Below are positions 12,050 through 24,091 of a DNA stretch of 64,000 bases, in pieces. Position numbers and translations under genes: made by a program. This DNA comes from Alentia gelatinosa (Eukaryota > Annelida > Polychaeta > Phyllodocida > Polynoidae), in assembly GCA_950022655.1 (NCBI GenBank), contig OX465584.1:42948723-43012722 (forward strand). Reading direction: 5' to 3'. Numbering within the stretch: position 1 is the first letter of the stretch; the number at the start of each line of letters is the position of its first letter. Below the pieces are notes generated by a model. The model did not search any database. It was given only the letters and a program-made list of their open reading frames with translations, and was not told where the DNA came from.

Positions 12050-12830
12050 AAACTCCGTTGTAGCTAATAACAGGAAGAAACAGGTTCCATTTTTTATCGT
12101 GGCCGATATCGAAACATCCGACTGCACTTTGTCGGCGACAAAGGTACATTTCCATGTGGGGAGGCATTTTCTGATCTTAAATGGGATTCATACGGTGGGA
12201 CAAATGGACCTGAGACTGGTGTACTTCACACCTTTGCGCCAGTCGGCTACTATTTCCAACTGGGAACAAAGTTTCACAGATTGGGGTGTTCTACAGTCTC
12301 AGGGGAACATGGCGGATTCAATTCACATGAGAAGATTTAACAGGTACATAGTCTCACCCCTACACCCCTACACAGGGTACACAGGGTACACAGGGTACAC
12401 AGTCGCCGACTCAGGGTACTTCCCCGTGTGAATAGGTGTTATTTGAGACCGCTGAGACCCACAGATTGGGGGAGAACGTGTGAAATACATTTGTCTCAAG
12501 TCAAAATCTCATGAGATTCTGTTCCTTGTTAGGGGCGATTGTCGCCGACAATTGCAAGAGAAAAATGTTGTCTCAGCAAAATGAAAGCCTGTCATTCACA
12601 CGAGGAAATTGTGTTCCAGTACCGAATCTCAACAGGATTTGTCTCAGACAAACGGCCTGTGAGGTACATGAATCCCACCGTGGGAATCCCGTTTAAAACA
12701 AAATTCTGGAGGGTGGTGCTACACACACCGATACCATTTACTAAGCGGGAAAGGTCTTTCGTCCTAAAATTCCGTCCATGATCCTTCGAGGAGTCATCCG
12801 CTAGGACCAAAACCTTTTAAACTGGGCCAG
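12050..12830. repeat. Block of inverted and repeated motifs, possibly a decayed repeat
   Basis: Three GTCGSCGAC palindromes lie at 12131-12139, 12402-12410 and 12541-12549. An 18-bp motif at 12183-12200 (GGGATTCATACGGTGGGA) recurs in the opposite orientation at 12673-12690 with 16 of 18 matches. A 9-bp minisatellite, CACAGGGTA, has about 3.6 copies at 12371-12402. The open frames here (12099-12431 and overlapping ones near 12511-12810) read through these repeats and show no family. Confidence 0.4.
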
Positions 12831-15800
12831 GGTACTATTGTGGATGAATTCGTTCCCTTTGCACTAAACGCAATACATCCTGAAACAAGGAACTGTCATC
12901 GACAAACTGTGATCGTGAATGCCTGCAGCTCCCTCGTCACCAAAGACAGGTGCGGTCGGTGGAGGTCGTGACTCCTAAGAATGCCACTTCATTTCCAATG
13001 AAGGGCATCCCAAGGATGACGTAGAAGCTGTAGATGGGATGTCTTCTCCTTAGGAATGATATTTTCTTGTTATTGCTACAATCTGTAATGAAGAAAATGA
13101 GTCTGTGCAAATAATTACAGACCAAAAGTAGAAAGATGGCGTACGCATGGATAAAGAAAGTAGGAGATACTTCAGAGAATATTGTGCAAGTCCACACACT
13201 GGACTTAATCTTCTGTCACTAAAACAGCAAAAGAGCTAGCTCCCTCAGAAACAAAATAAAATTCAATTGGATTCATTAAGCTCAAAAGTCAGCCTCCATG
13301 GGGGCCTGAATGAAATGGACAACCGGTACGGTTAAGTGTATCATCAAAGTCACGTCGAATTTATTCTCAATGCAAAAATGATACTTCAGAGAATAGGTGT
13401 GACTTTGTTCGTGTCTTCGTAATCAAAGGCATACCCTACAATTCACGGTGGCGCCATCTGGTGGTTTAATAATATTGTCAAAATAACTGAAATATTAATA
13501 AATTTTTCGTCCAGAGCTATGCATCGGGTATTCATCGTGATGAACTTGTGAGAATTAATGGATTGAGGCAGTTGTCCATCTAAGCGCGGCAGTGCTTGCC
13601 AGGACATCTTACGAACAGTACAAGAACTATTTCCCGGACGTGCTTCCGATCTCAGTTACATGATCAGGTCGCTCCTATCGTTTTGAACATTCAAACAGTA
13701 CTTTTACTTCCCTCACACCCTACAACTTTCTGGGCTTTTCTGGGAGTTTCATTTCTCATGAACTTTCACTGTAATTCACTGTATACCATGTGTAACGGTC
13801 AAATTTGTCAATGGACGTTTAACCAAAAAACCCAAAGAAAATTCGTTCGCAGCTATGCCTCAGGTATACCTTATGATTCTGAATGAGTAAATTCAATGTT
13901 TTGTCCAGTTTAATCAATTCAATAGGTAGAAAGGGCCAATTCACATTGCCTTGATTTATACAGGAAATATACCGAAAAACATGGTTTTCTTCAATTCTTT
14001 CAAAAATAAGAACGGTGACGTATGACTTTCAAAATCTAAATGTTTAGTACTATACATCTATATACTCTGTGAAAGATTGAGGAAAAGACGTTGGTTTTAC
14101 TATGTGAAAAACAACTTTATAGAATTCCTATATATTGTCTTATAAAATTATCATACTATTGATCTCTAAATCAAAAACAAGCATGTCATGATGACCCCCG
14201 ACTTTTAAGTTATATATATACGTGTTCTATAACACTTGAAGATCATCAAATCCATTTTTTCAGGAAACCGGCATGGGTTTTAATTTTCAGGCCTACTTGT
14301 CCGATATGCCTTTGAGCCTCAAGAGGGCATAACTCTGCCCTCACTATTAGTGCAAGTGTAGGATTTCTAAAAGGATCCCTCCAACAAGCCTTCAATCACA
14401 ATATCCTATCTTGGCAGAATCATTTTCACCATCATCTGATATATACAGGTCTACAGCTTCCTCCATCTATCTGGCCTCCTAACAGGTTCCCCACTCAGGT
14501 ACATCATCCACTACGCTCACCAAATCTTGTCTAATATAGGGTATGGGGGCACCCCTGATGTGCTTGTCACACGTAATGAAATAATGCAACCGTTAAATCA
14601 ACCTTGAGAAGTAAAAGGACTGTTGATTCTATACAGGTATCTTGAAAGAGAACTGATTCAACACGGAGTGAAATGCTTATACATTCAAATTGAAAATTTG
14701 TCGGGTGTTAATTCTGGAAATACTCACAGAACAGTATTCAGGACACTGATACTGTCCTTGTATGCCCCCACGCAATCCATATTTAAAGAAACAGAAACAG
14801 GATAACATAGGAATAATGCATGGTAATTTGTTTTCTATGACTCGGTCAACTAATAACAAGTACTCGGTTTGTAACTTGAGTTAATAGGTTTTAAAAAGGT
14901 CTATATCAGTATTGTCATATCTGCGCCAGGCCGACTCAATCCCATCCCATTTCAAACTCATATGTTGAATACAATAGAAAACTCAATACTTGATGACAGA
15001 TACTGAGATACAGGTTAAGGAATATGGATATAACTTCATAAATACCACAGTGTCTACTTAGATATCTTTTATATGTAGCAAGAAGCCGAATTGTGACGAC
15101 ATTCTAGTCAGGTTCATTATTTATATAATCTAGGTTTGTTGGGGTTTGATGGGGATTTTGTAACCTATACATAATCGGAAGGGTTAGAACCCCTAAATTT
15201 CAAATATTGATGTTCATAAATTTTCACGCTATTTTGTTGGTGGCCATCTTAGATTTTTCCAAAATGGCCGACATATTTTACCTGTTTTATTATATTTTCA
15301 CTAACAGCTCTGAACTGGCATGGCCGCTTAATGCATATTACTGGGTTTAACCTTTGTACAAACACATATTGCAATGTGAGGCAACATTATCATCTTCGTT
15401 ATCGTACATAAGAAACCATACAACAAAGAGGCTTTTATTTATAATCAGGCACATTAGGATTTACCTCATATTGTGTCAGAGTAGATGCCTCAGATTGTGG
15501 TACCGGATTAGAATAGAGAAGTATGATAGTGCTTTAAACTTGCGAACCATAACTTGATATGGTAGAGCATTACAGTATGCTGCTCATGTTTCCGGCACCT
15601 ATTTCTTTTAGAGACAGATAACAAAGCACTGTAATGACGTCCCCCTCTCACTTGCACCCACGCCCGGTAATAAATTGACGGGTAGTACAGTTCGTCCGTT
15701 TGTATGAAATACCCCTACACATCAACGGCAACATTTAAATCATCAGACCTGTACATTGTAGATTATGTTACGAGTCCTAAATATAAGCGAGAATTATACA

Positions 15801-16304
15801 GATTATAGTGTGAGAAGGCCAGTACAACTGTCCACCTATATAGTTGGTCGTCCGTTAGCACTGAAAGACTCCAACATTAGGAATTCGAATTGGCAGCTGG
15901 AGTCATATTAACTTGATGTTCAGTATTAACCTGTGCCCCATACTGGAGGAAGCACCTGCCTTCTGCCTGAATGTACTAATGAACAGAAAGCTCCATTTAT
16001 TTTATTTAATCCCCCGGTATTCCGCATCTAGCGATACCGCCATGGTCTGAACCTATATTTGGTTCGGTGACTGTCCTCATGGTTTAAAAAAAAAAATTTT
16101 TATTGTTTTTTTTTATTCACATATAATTCACCTGAGAAGCCATTTCCCGCGCTCAATAAATATATATTAATATACACACATTTGGGTGAGTACGTGAAAC
16201 GAACTTAGTCGTCATTGCAAGATGATACTATGTAAAAATATTAAACTTAGAGGTGTTCACATACCGTTGAAATACTAAAAGGCTGTGATGGCATATATAT
16301 CCTA
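12831..16304. other. AT-rich stretch without recognised gene
   Basis: Only short overlapping frames are seen. A CTCF-like motif is listed separately at 13449-13464. About 15225-15290 contains paired GGCCATCTT and AAAATGGCC words, a feature common in invertebrate dispersed repeats and also seen near 41110. Confidence 0.45.
13449..13464 (-). promoter_or_regulatory. CTCF-like motif
   Basis: On the minus strand this reads CCACCAGATGGCGCCA, matching all 14 positions of the commonly used CTCF core consensus CCASYAGRKGGCRS. Binding is inference: it requires a CTCF orthologue, and the motif alone is not proof. Confidence 0.45.
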
Positions 16305-16588
16305 AGGCCCGGCGTCCACCTACTACGATAGAATCGTAAACCTCCCGATATGGCACCGATACAAAATGTCAAAATCGGTGCCATATCGGGAAGGTGCAAA
16401 ATCGTAGACATATGTCTAGACATGGCAATCCACCACGCATTGTATGGGGGTTTTATCGGTGTCTAATAGCAGAAACGTGGTCAACTGCCCCGGTATTAGG
16501 TAACCTTCCGACGCGATTTTGATTTTTTATCGGGAGGTGCATCGTAGGGCATATCGGTGCCATATCGTAGTAGGTGGACGACGGGCCT
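16305..16588 (+). mobile_element. 284-bp non-autonomous TIR element (MITE), copy 1
   Basis: Terminal inverted repeats of about 25 bp begin AGGCCCGGCGTCC and end with the complement, one mismatch being visible. Inside, an arm at about 16343-16359 (begins CCCGATATGG) pairs with its complement about 10 bp on, forming a subterminal hairpin. The element is flanked by TA/TTA-type sequence (TAA on the left, TTA on the right), so the target-site duplication could be TA or a 3-bp TWA. The latter would suggest PIF/Harbinger, but this is not settled. A second copy of identical length and orientation lies at 24092-24375. There is no coding capacity. Confidence 0.88.
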
Positions 16589-17856
16589 TAAGCTTATTGA
16601 TATTCTTCAATGGACAGATATTTTACTGGAAATGTGCAGCTGGACCCCTTTTTCTGATACATATACATCTGCAGCTTTCCATTAGATATTAATATGAAGT
16701 GGGTTTTATCCATAGATTTATCTTGTGCAGATTTATGTCACTGCTTCACTTCATGGATTTCGAGAAATGTACATCTACACCTGTACATCGCAAAGAAGAA
16801 TCCCTATACTAAATCCTATATTTCAGATATCAATCATGTCGTTACATTGTGCTAGCACGCCAGACGGTGGTGGTCGACTAGGTAAAGCGTGTTGTGAGGC
16901 CGTGCCTCAAGCCATGCTTAGCTAGCACCCAGAGCCTGCTGGTCAATATGGCCATGTTTATACACCTTAAAGCACCGAGGTCCTCGTCCTCACCACTGGC
17001 AAGCGACAGCTAAACATTGCGGTCACAGCATGAGGGAAGGCCAACCAAACATCATTTCCCTCCCGCGGTCCCTCCACATCCACCCACCTCAGTCCCACCA
17101 GCACCAGCACCCCAAGGCCAACCAGCATCGGCCAGAAAAATTCTACCAACCGCCGACGTAATTTGATTTGAAGGCCGCCGGAAGTCTCGTAGAATCCCGT
17201 CGAAACCTCGCGTCGGCGCGATATTGATGAGCTCTCGCGCGGGGAGGATCAATATTTCATTGGGGTTGCAATGCGGTTATTGCAGTGTCTACATCCGTTG
17301 AGTGATACGGTCCGGCCGGTGTTGTCCACGGGCCGCAGTCCGGGGCTCATCAACCAACATTAAGGTTAGTCCCGGACCCTTTCATGGTCATATTCAAGCC
17401 CAGTGCCGTATTGCCCTTGCCCGGCCCCGGATGCATTATGGACGATGTAGGTGGTGGCAATAAGGACTCGCCGATAGAATACCTGGTAGATTGCCCCTAC
17501 TGTGCGTCTTCTAATGAGACCTTAACACATTAAGGCTTATCATGGGCACTGGTATCTGTGTTGTCGTGTTCCAAGGGTTTGCTTTAATGATTCATAGACA
17601 ACGATGATGGCCGATACCGATGAATAAGTCCGATGAATGGGATCTTTAGGGTCTTAACGTTTGCATTGATGACGTCACGTCACGTGACACAGGAGAGTAG
17701 AAAGGTCAGTCAGACATTCACGAAGGTTATATACGTGTCCTTCCGGCCTTAATTCACAGATAAAGGTTAAGGATAGCGTGTTTGTCACATATGAACAGAG
17801 GAATGCTTCTCACTGGCTTGGTTATGAGACTGGGATATTTACGAATAGGGATATAT
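16589..17856. other. No gene recognised; GC-rich island near 16960-17480
   Basis: About 16960-17480 is clearly GC- and CpG-richer than its flanks, and open frames occur on several frames there because stops are scarce. None has a recognisable domain. The rest is ordinary AT-rich sequence. Confidence 0.45.
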
Positions 17857-18160
17857 GGAGATTATAGAGGAAACCCATGAAAGTTTAGGGTCTGAGCCTG
17901 TATCCCATCGAGTTTGAATCACGTAGTAATTCACAAGGCGAAGCCGCGTGAATTACTATGTGATTCAAATGAGATGGGATCGAGCTCTGACCCTAAACTT
18001 GAATGGGTTTCTGAATTTATCTCACCCTTAATATTGACTAATGGGCTAACATTTGTGACATTATCCCCCATTGGATATATTTCCTAAATATCTAATGGGT
18101 GTTAGATACGAGTTTCCAATGTTAAGTCTATGGAGAAAAAATATCTGGGGTGAGATAAAG
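17857..18160 (+). mobile_element. Foldback element, copy 1, with GGC-GAA-GCC apex
   Basis: A long imperfect palindrome has arms of about 63 bp (17871-17934 and 17948-18010) meeting at a GGCGAAGCC apex (17937-17945), which can itself fold as a three-base-pair stem with a GAA loop. It is followed by TTTATCTCACCC (about 18016-18027) and closes with GGGTGAGATAAAG (18148-18160). The same sequence occurs in reverse orientation at 31481-31775, so this is a dispersed family and not a chance palindrome. No coding capacity is present. The target-site duplication is not clear. Confidence 0.85.
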
Positions 18161-18241
18161 CGATGTATGTACATGATTGGATGGTGTTGGTTGCTTGTAT
18201 CTCTTCAAGGTGCCTTGCTTATTGTGCACATGAATATATGA

Positions 18242-18244
<3 letters not shown>

Positions 18245-18298
<54 letters not shown>

Positions 18299-18340
18299 TA
18301 TATAACTATATATATATATATATATATATATAAATATATA

Positions 18341-18384
<44 letters not shown>
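18245..18384. repeat. (AT)n microsatellite with two interrupted blocks
   Basis: About 140 bp of AT dinucleotide interrupted by AAATATATATAAC-type segments that themselves repeat. Open frames through it are composed of Tyr/Ile repeats and are spurious. Confidence 0.97.
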
Positions 18385-18385
<1 letters not shown>

Positions 18386-18659
18386 CCACCAATTGTAATC
18401 AATACTCATATCTTGGCTCCAAAATACTTTCGAGTGCAGCTGACTCAGGCCGAGATTCAGTATGAAATCCACAGGAAATCACTTTACACCAGTCGCCTTA
18501 CCTGTTTTATAATAAAGTATAGTAAAATCAAACAGGAGATCTATTTTGAATTGGTCATTTCGATGGGTTGATGGTATCATTTCACCGACACTAAGCTTTC
18601 CAGACAATCGACCAATTTTGCCAGACCATTTTTCTCGTGTGGAATTCATCTTGTTGAAA

Positions 18660-19080
18660 TCGAAAAACGCTCATAGACAATCAACGCGCGCCCATCCCTC
18701 AGCCGTAGTCTAACCCTTCGGATATGACGGACCAGGGGGTCACCGCGGGGGCGTCCTGACCGCGTCTACGATGCCTTGCCCGGTGTCGTTACCGGTCATT
18801 TCCCGGGTCCCTATCGGGCCGTCCATCTCACAGAAATGGTGTTTTATCGCGGCTCGCGCGCCGCAGTCTCATCAAGTGGCGCCCCCTTCAGGCGGTAGCC
18901 GGCGGTCAGCAGGGTTAGTTGAGGCCATTCTCCTGTTGCATAAGGTGAGGGCTGTGTCGCGCGGTCACATCAAAGAGCTGCTCCGGCGGGGTTACCGTGC
19001 CCGCCCGCCGCCCCCGGCCCGGGCTCGCACCTCACCGCGCCCCGCTATGGATCCAATTTACGCCCGGCCGCCAGGGTAAT
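18660..19080. other. CpG-rich island without recognised exon
   Basis: GC- and CpG-dense sequence sits between AT-rich flanks. A 102-codon plus-strand frame (18771-19079) crosses it but is Pro/Arg/Ala-rich with no domain, as expected where stop codons are rare by composition. It may be a promoter-type or regulatory island; no TATA box or conserved exon was identified. Confidence 0.4.
18879..18892 (-). promoter_or_regulatory. CTCF-like motif
   Basis: The minus strand reads CCTGAAGGGGGCGC, 12 of 14 matches to CCASYAGRKGGCRS with the full AGGGGGCGC core. It lies inside the CpG-rich island. Confidence 0.3.
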
Positions 19081-20380
19081 GTTGGCGCGTGTCGGTGTGC
19101 GTGAGGGTGTGTGTGAGTTGGCGTGTAGAGGCAGTGAGCTGCTCGTGCAAGGCATAGATCTCTGTAAGGTTCGGTTGCCGCCATGTCACCTGCTCATCAC
19201 CGAACGTCTGTTTATGAGGGTACACACGCTTTAATGGTAACTCCATATTCACAGGCGTCTCTCCTTTGGGTTGTCCACCTGTCTGGCTATGACAATCGTG
19301 TCTTCCTCTTTCGCTATCCATGACTTTTGGAACTTGTACGAGCTAACAACTTACTCGAGGCATATACTGTTTTCTTGTGAAAGCCTCAACTCCATTGCAT
19401 TTATTGTTCAATGTTGAGCTATTATTTTATGATAATGTCTCCAATCATTGATTTAGCGTCATAGAAACAATAATCAGGTAAAATATGAAATGAACGGTCA
19501 TCCTATACTCGCTGTATTTTGCTGGCGATTCCAGACAATACTGCTTTTCTAGTTTGGTGTGTACCTGGCACGAAGAGCAGCGAATGAGGAAAATGCCCTC
19601 CCGTCTCTAGAAGAAAGGAAGTGAAAATCAGAAATTATTGTTGGCGAATTAAGCAATAGCTTCCTTCACTCGCTGGTGTGTTTTTACCTCTAAAACGATG
19701 ACAAAATTACATAGTGGATATCTCTAAGTCCCTCGCAAAGTCTAAAATCTTACGTTAGGTACGTTCCCATTGCTTCATTAGTCAGGTTCATACAATTGTA
19801 AATTGCCGTAAATATGCCTAATATATACTTACATATCAGGTTCAAGAACTGTTCATGGTATGGAATGTATTATTTTACAGAGACAGAAGTTGCCCCTGTG
19901 TTAATTGCAGTAGAGGAGGTCACTCTTGGGATGAAAAAAAGACGTACGATCATTTCACATACATCCGTCTTCCAATCGTCTTCTGTCATATGGTGTAATC
20001 TCAGCGGGGAATTCCTTATTAGAAAGTATATATAAATTGCTCTTTTATACTCCTTTGTCAAAGAAAATATGAAGCATGTGGCCAATATGTCAGGATAATA
20101 ACATTTTATGGACGGTATAACTGCGTCTGCCCCTTTATGTCTCTAGTTTGAAGATAGCACTCCTTTAATACAGAAACCAGCCGTCAATAGCGAATACAAA
20201 AAGAACACACACATATATATATATTCTCTAGCGTGGAAGCAGCCGATACTCCCATTATAAATAGATGGGGCAGAGTTCTAATCTACTGACTACTGGGTGA
20301 TGCCTGGTGTAAGGCAGGAGGTCGCAGTGGCCAAGGCACGCTTGTGATCCCAGAGCGTAGGACCTCAGGTGCCAGAAAAA
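19081..20380. other. No gene recognised
   Basis: Mixed AT-rich sequence. 19085-19120 has a GT-rich run. No family-level similarity was seen in any frame. Confidence 0.45.
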
Positions 20381-20753
20381 TCTCGATGACCGAGCATGGA
20401 CAGGGACTCGGCCCGTCTCCTGCCGGCGGCCAGTCGGGTAGTGGTCGGTAGGCTCTCCTCTCCCTCCTCCTCCTTCTCTTCCTCTACCAGCACTACCCGA
20501 CCCACAATGAGATTTCGGGTCCGGCCTAACGCTGTCTAATGTGAGGGATGATCGGATATATTGTGTCGGCGCGCCGCGGCCCCACTAACATGCCTGGCCG
20601 TCGCCGTCTTTGATCCGACTGATCGAAGTTAACCCGGTGGATCCCGGCGTGGGTGCCCCCGGGGGCCCGTATCGACGTGGCCGGCCTGCCCGGCGCACCA
20701 CGTGGGCGGTCTGCCACCACTGACTGCCGATCCTTCTCCGTGTGGCCTGTCTA

Positions 20754-20755
<2 letters not shown>
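20381..20755. other. GC-rich island without recognised exon
   Basis: Strongly GC-rich with many CpG. It abuts an (AT)n tract. Overlapping frames on both strands have no domain signature. Confidence 0.4.

Positions 20756-20824
<69 letters not shown>
20756..20824. repeat. (AT)n microsatellite
   Basis: About 69 bp of nearly pure AT dinucleotide, followed by GTATGTATGT. Confidence 0.97.
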
Positions 20825-20835
<11 letters not shown>

Positions 20836-21024
20836 GCCTTTAGTAAAAGCGCATGGAAGAAGTCTGGGGATATAACAAGGGAAAATGGCAGCAATCTCTG
20901 GAGTCGTAAACAAAAAAATGGCATGCATATACCCATTATTTCATAGCAATATATCTCACCCATAGTTAAACGTCTCAGAACCAATGAACAGGTGAAATAT
21001 CCGATAATACAACTCACATACACG

Positions 21025-21139
21025 GCATGCTGTGTTTGCCATTCCGGAAATCGCTTGGTATGACCCCGGCATTATAACTAGATAAGCGAGAAACGCAGCG
21101 ATTTCCGGAATTCTAATCATATTGTGTAAGACAGCATGC
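21025..21139. repeat. Two-step inverted repeat
   Basis: The outer arms GCATGCTGT (21025-21033) and ACAGCATGC (21131-21139) enclose perfect 15-bp inner arms ATTCCGGAAATCGCT (21041-21055) and its complement (21097-21111). It lies just beyond the poly(A) end of the LINE at 21161. Confidence 0.75.
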
Positions 21140-21160
21140 ACGATCTTCGTTTATTTCTTC

Positions 21161-22290
21161 TTTTTTTTTTATTGTGGAGAATATTTTATTTTCAACTTGT
21201 ACAGGATATATACACGCAAGTATTTTAGCAGCCATAAAGAAACAGATACATTTCTAAATGATATAGGGTTGTCATGCACTGGTAAATAATTTACCCTGTT
21301 TCTACAGATTTTCGAAATACATGTGTCACATCTCACCCATGGAATATTATTTCTTCTCCCCATTTTTTTTCAATTTTTTTATTTTCATACAGGACAAAAC
21401 ATAACAAGACAATATGACAGACACATCAAAACAGTATTTGCAGTTAGTTCTGCCTACCCCCCAAAGGTCCACACTCCCCCCTATTGGATTGTCTCCCACA
21501 GTTGAGCTAAATACTTAAATTTATGCATGCGACCTTCCTTCATATATACATATTTCTCTATCTCTAATTTCCTCTTCAGTTCCACCATGAAAGCCATAAT
21601 ATCCAAGTCATTTGCATAAAATAATTTCTGCCGATGCACAAAGGATTTAGCTTGTAAAATTACATAATTGACCATCCTGGTTGAGGAGGCAACACCATAT
21701 CTTCCAAATATGACCTCTTTTTTAGTAATCTTTAAGAAGTTGTCACTAAGGACATTTTTCAGCCATCTTGTTATGGCTTCCCAGAAAAACTTTGTCTCTG
21801 GACATTCTACCAAGAAGTGCATTAAGTCATCCCTTTTTGTACAATAGTTACATTCTGGGGAATCAACAACCTTTCTCTGGGCTAAATATTTATTGCATGT
21901 AATAGTACCATTTAAAACCCGGTACTGTAATGATTGCAATCTTGTGTCCCTAGAAGAGGAAAATGGTATTCGATATATAGTCTCCCACTCCTTGGAGTTG
22001 ATTTCGAGATCTTGAAAAACCTTTTTCCACCTACCCATACAGCTCGGGATTCTAGCTATCCTGTCCCTTACACTTCGTTTATTTCTGTTGTTGATACTTC
22101 TATACTGTGGCAACATTTTATTCGAAGTGAAGTGCTGCCAGATTTGGCGTTGGGCACTATCATCCTTTAGAACGGAGATAGTCATGGGCATGTTATGTTA
22201 TTTTCAAAGATATCTTTTATTCTTAAAGAACCAAACCTATATTTTCCATCTCTTTTCTCATGTGTTGTTATAACTGTATTGTTAGATTGA
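21161..22290 (-). mobile_element. 5'-truncated L1/Tx1-like LINE
   Basis: The minus strand carries the C-terminal part of a non-LTR retrotransposon polyprotein (22191-21481), about 310 bp of 3' untranslated sequence, an AATAAA on the minus strand at 21168-21173, and a short A tail (T10 on the plus strand, 21161-21170). This is the normal structure of a 5'-truncated LINE insertion. Coding similarity upstream of 22191 continues in another frame (GSLRIKDIFENNI near 22245-22205), so the 5' break is near or beyond 22290. A target-site duplication was not found. Confidence 0.75.
21481..22270 (-). pseudogene. C-terminal segment of LINE ORF2 (reverse transcriptase tail and zinc-ribbon-like domain)
   Basis: The 236-codon open frame at 22191-21481 contains the typical ORF2 C-terminal arrangement. 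First comes a W-x-x-I-Y..PF segment with a core reading TRLQSLQYRVLNGTITCN (near residues 80-120). The Cys/His motif ECNYCTKRDDLMHFLVECP, followed by FFW, is next (about residues 130-155). A basic helical tail ends at LWETIQ. The C-x2-C...H-x4-C pattern with the following FW is diagnostic for the C-terminal domain of L1/Tx1-type and related LINEs. RT catalytic boxes are absent because the copy is truncated. The first Met is probably internal to the original protein; a frame change lies just upstream. The tail frame itself is intact, suggesting a fairly young insertion. Confidence 0.8.
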
Positions 22291-24091
22291 CTGAGGCTGA
22301 TCCTTTTTAACTTCAATGTATAACTTTATTTATTAATAATCCCTATGGCATCTGATAAATGTAATTACTTTTCCCCACAGAGTCGTATTCGACGAATCTC
22401 GTTTAGAAAATACCGTTTTCTGGTCTGCAGATAATATTCCCCAGAAAATGACTAACCTAAATGCTGGCTAACGCTACGTGTCTTCCAACATCACTAACAC
22501 TATCACCGGCGTAACCACGTCTTTCTATAGGGCCCGGCCAATAAAATTGAACTCTAAAACAATCACACTAACCAGGTAAGAGCAATCAATAAACAAAATT
22601 GCCTGGAGAGTAGAACATGCTTTGAGTAGAGTGTTTTCTCTCAGAGGCGTGTTGATATCACAGGCCACTTAGCGTCATGTCCACTAAACCTGGACATCAT
22701 CGATGTCAATTTGCAACTGGGACATTAAACAATTACTATATTTTATATCTATATTACTGCATAGTACGTAGCCTGTGCTTAAGAGCTGGACATGTCCCTG
22801 GTATAGATCTCTTACTTTGGTAACTATTTCCGCTGTCAACCATCATGCCAAACATTCGTCATTTAAGGCTGGTCTTCGCCACCATTGTCTCATGTTTAGG
22901 ATCGTATACATTATTAATATATCATTGAATTTGGACATATCCCAAGTGTTGAAATCATATAATACATTGGATATCTTTTTGTGTAAAATAGAGAACAGAC
23001 GAAGGAATAGTTGCTGTACTGAAAGTGTGCTATAGTCTGTTGTATGATAACAATAGATTAAAAGCCTCCCTCTTTATTCAGGAATATCTAGAAAGATTCT
23101 AGAAACCGTCGACCATTAACACCCTGAATTGAAAAGTGTAATGGGGCCCCTGACCTTCTGTGAGTCAACGCCACCACTCTGGGTCTCGAAATATAATTCA
23201 TATAACATGCCTGTGTTTTCCTCAGCGACCCAGGGCTTTTATTGGTAATGTGTGCAGCATTCCTGTTTGCTACTTTTTCATATAAGGGAGGAGTTTGTAA
23301 CCGATAATTGTGTCTGGAACTTATAATAGCACATACCTAAGTGATACTATTGGAGAAAATAGAATTTATCCCTTGAGCGTGCAACAGGAAACTGCGACTT
23401 GGGGATACATATACCAGGAACCCAGAGCTGTTTTCTCACGCATACTACATTCATATCATCAAGACGTTTACCTTTCCCAACATATTCATTCTAGGACATT
23501 CTTTTAGTCTTAGGAGAAAATGATAGATAATCATACCATTGAATTGGTTATATTTCGAATTTACAGTGTCTACCCAAGCCTTATTAGGACATCACAAGTG
23601 GTGTATTAGGATGAATGCTTAGACTATTATTGTCAAAGGAAACATAGTCATTGGGGAAACCCCTGAGGGTATACCCGACAAAATGACGTCACATAGTCTC
23701 GGTCTCAGTACATTTGAAGGGAAGGCATTATAGCTAATAGCCTAGGCACAAACCTGGACTTCGGAGGGGGCCTATAATAGGATCAAACAAGACCTGAATT
23801 GAATATATTGATTATATAAGTCAGGGTACATAACCTTAAACTACTATCCATTATGACACTCGAGCACTCGAACTACAGTTGTAGTTCCGTCTGGATTTTG
23901 TCTCTACGGGTACTTAATGCAACGAACCTTCTATTGCTCCAATATCACATAAGGATGAGGGACAATTACCAGGTATATTGGCGTATCTTGGGAGCTAGCG
24001 CCGACTCTTCTATAGTTTGAATTTCATAAGATATATAGATAACTGTTGGTCATAATGCAATGAAAAAGGACTCAAGAATCAATGTTTCGTT
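22291..24091. other. AT-rich stretch without recognised gene
   Basis: No domain, RNA gene or repeat is supported here beyond short unrelated frames (for example 22775-23035 plus). Confidence 0.5.

Noticed and set aside
18205..18402. Tyr/Ile repeat open frame
   Set aside because: Pure translation of an (AT)n microsatellite.
21934..22170. Plus-strand frame
   Set aside because: Antisense shadow of the LINE ORF2 tail.
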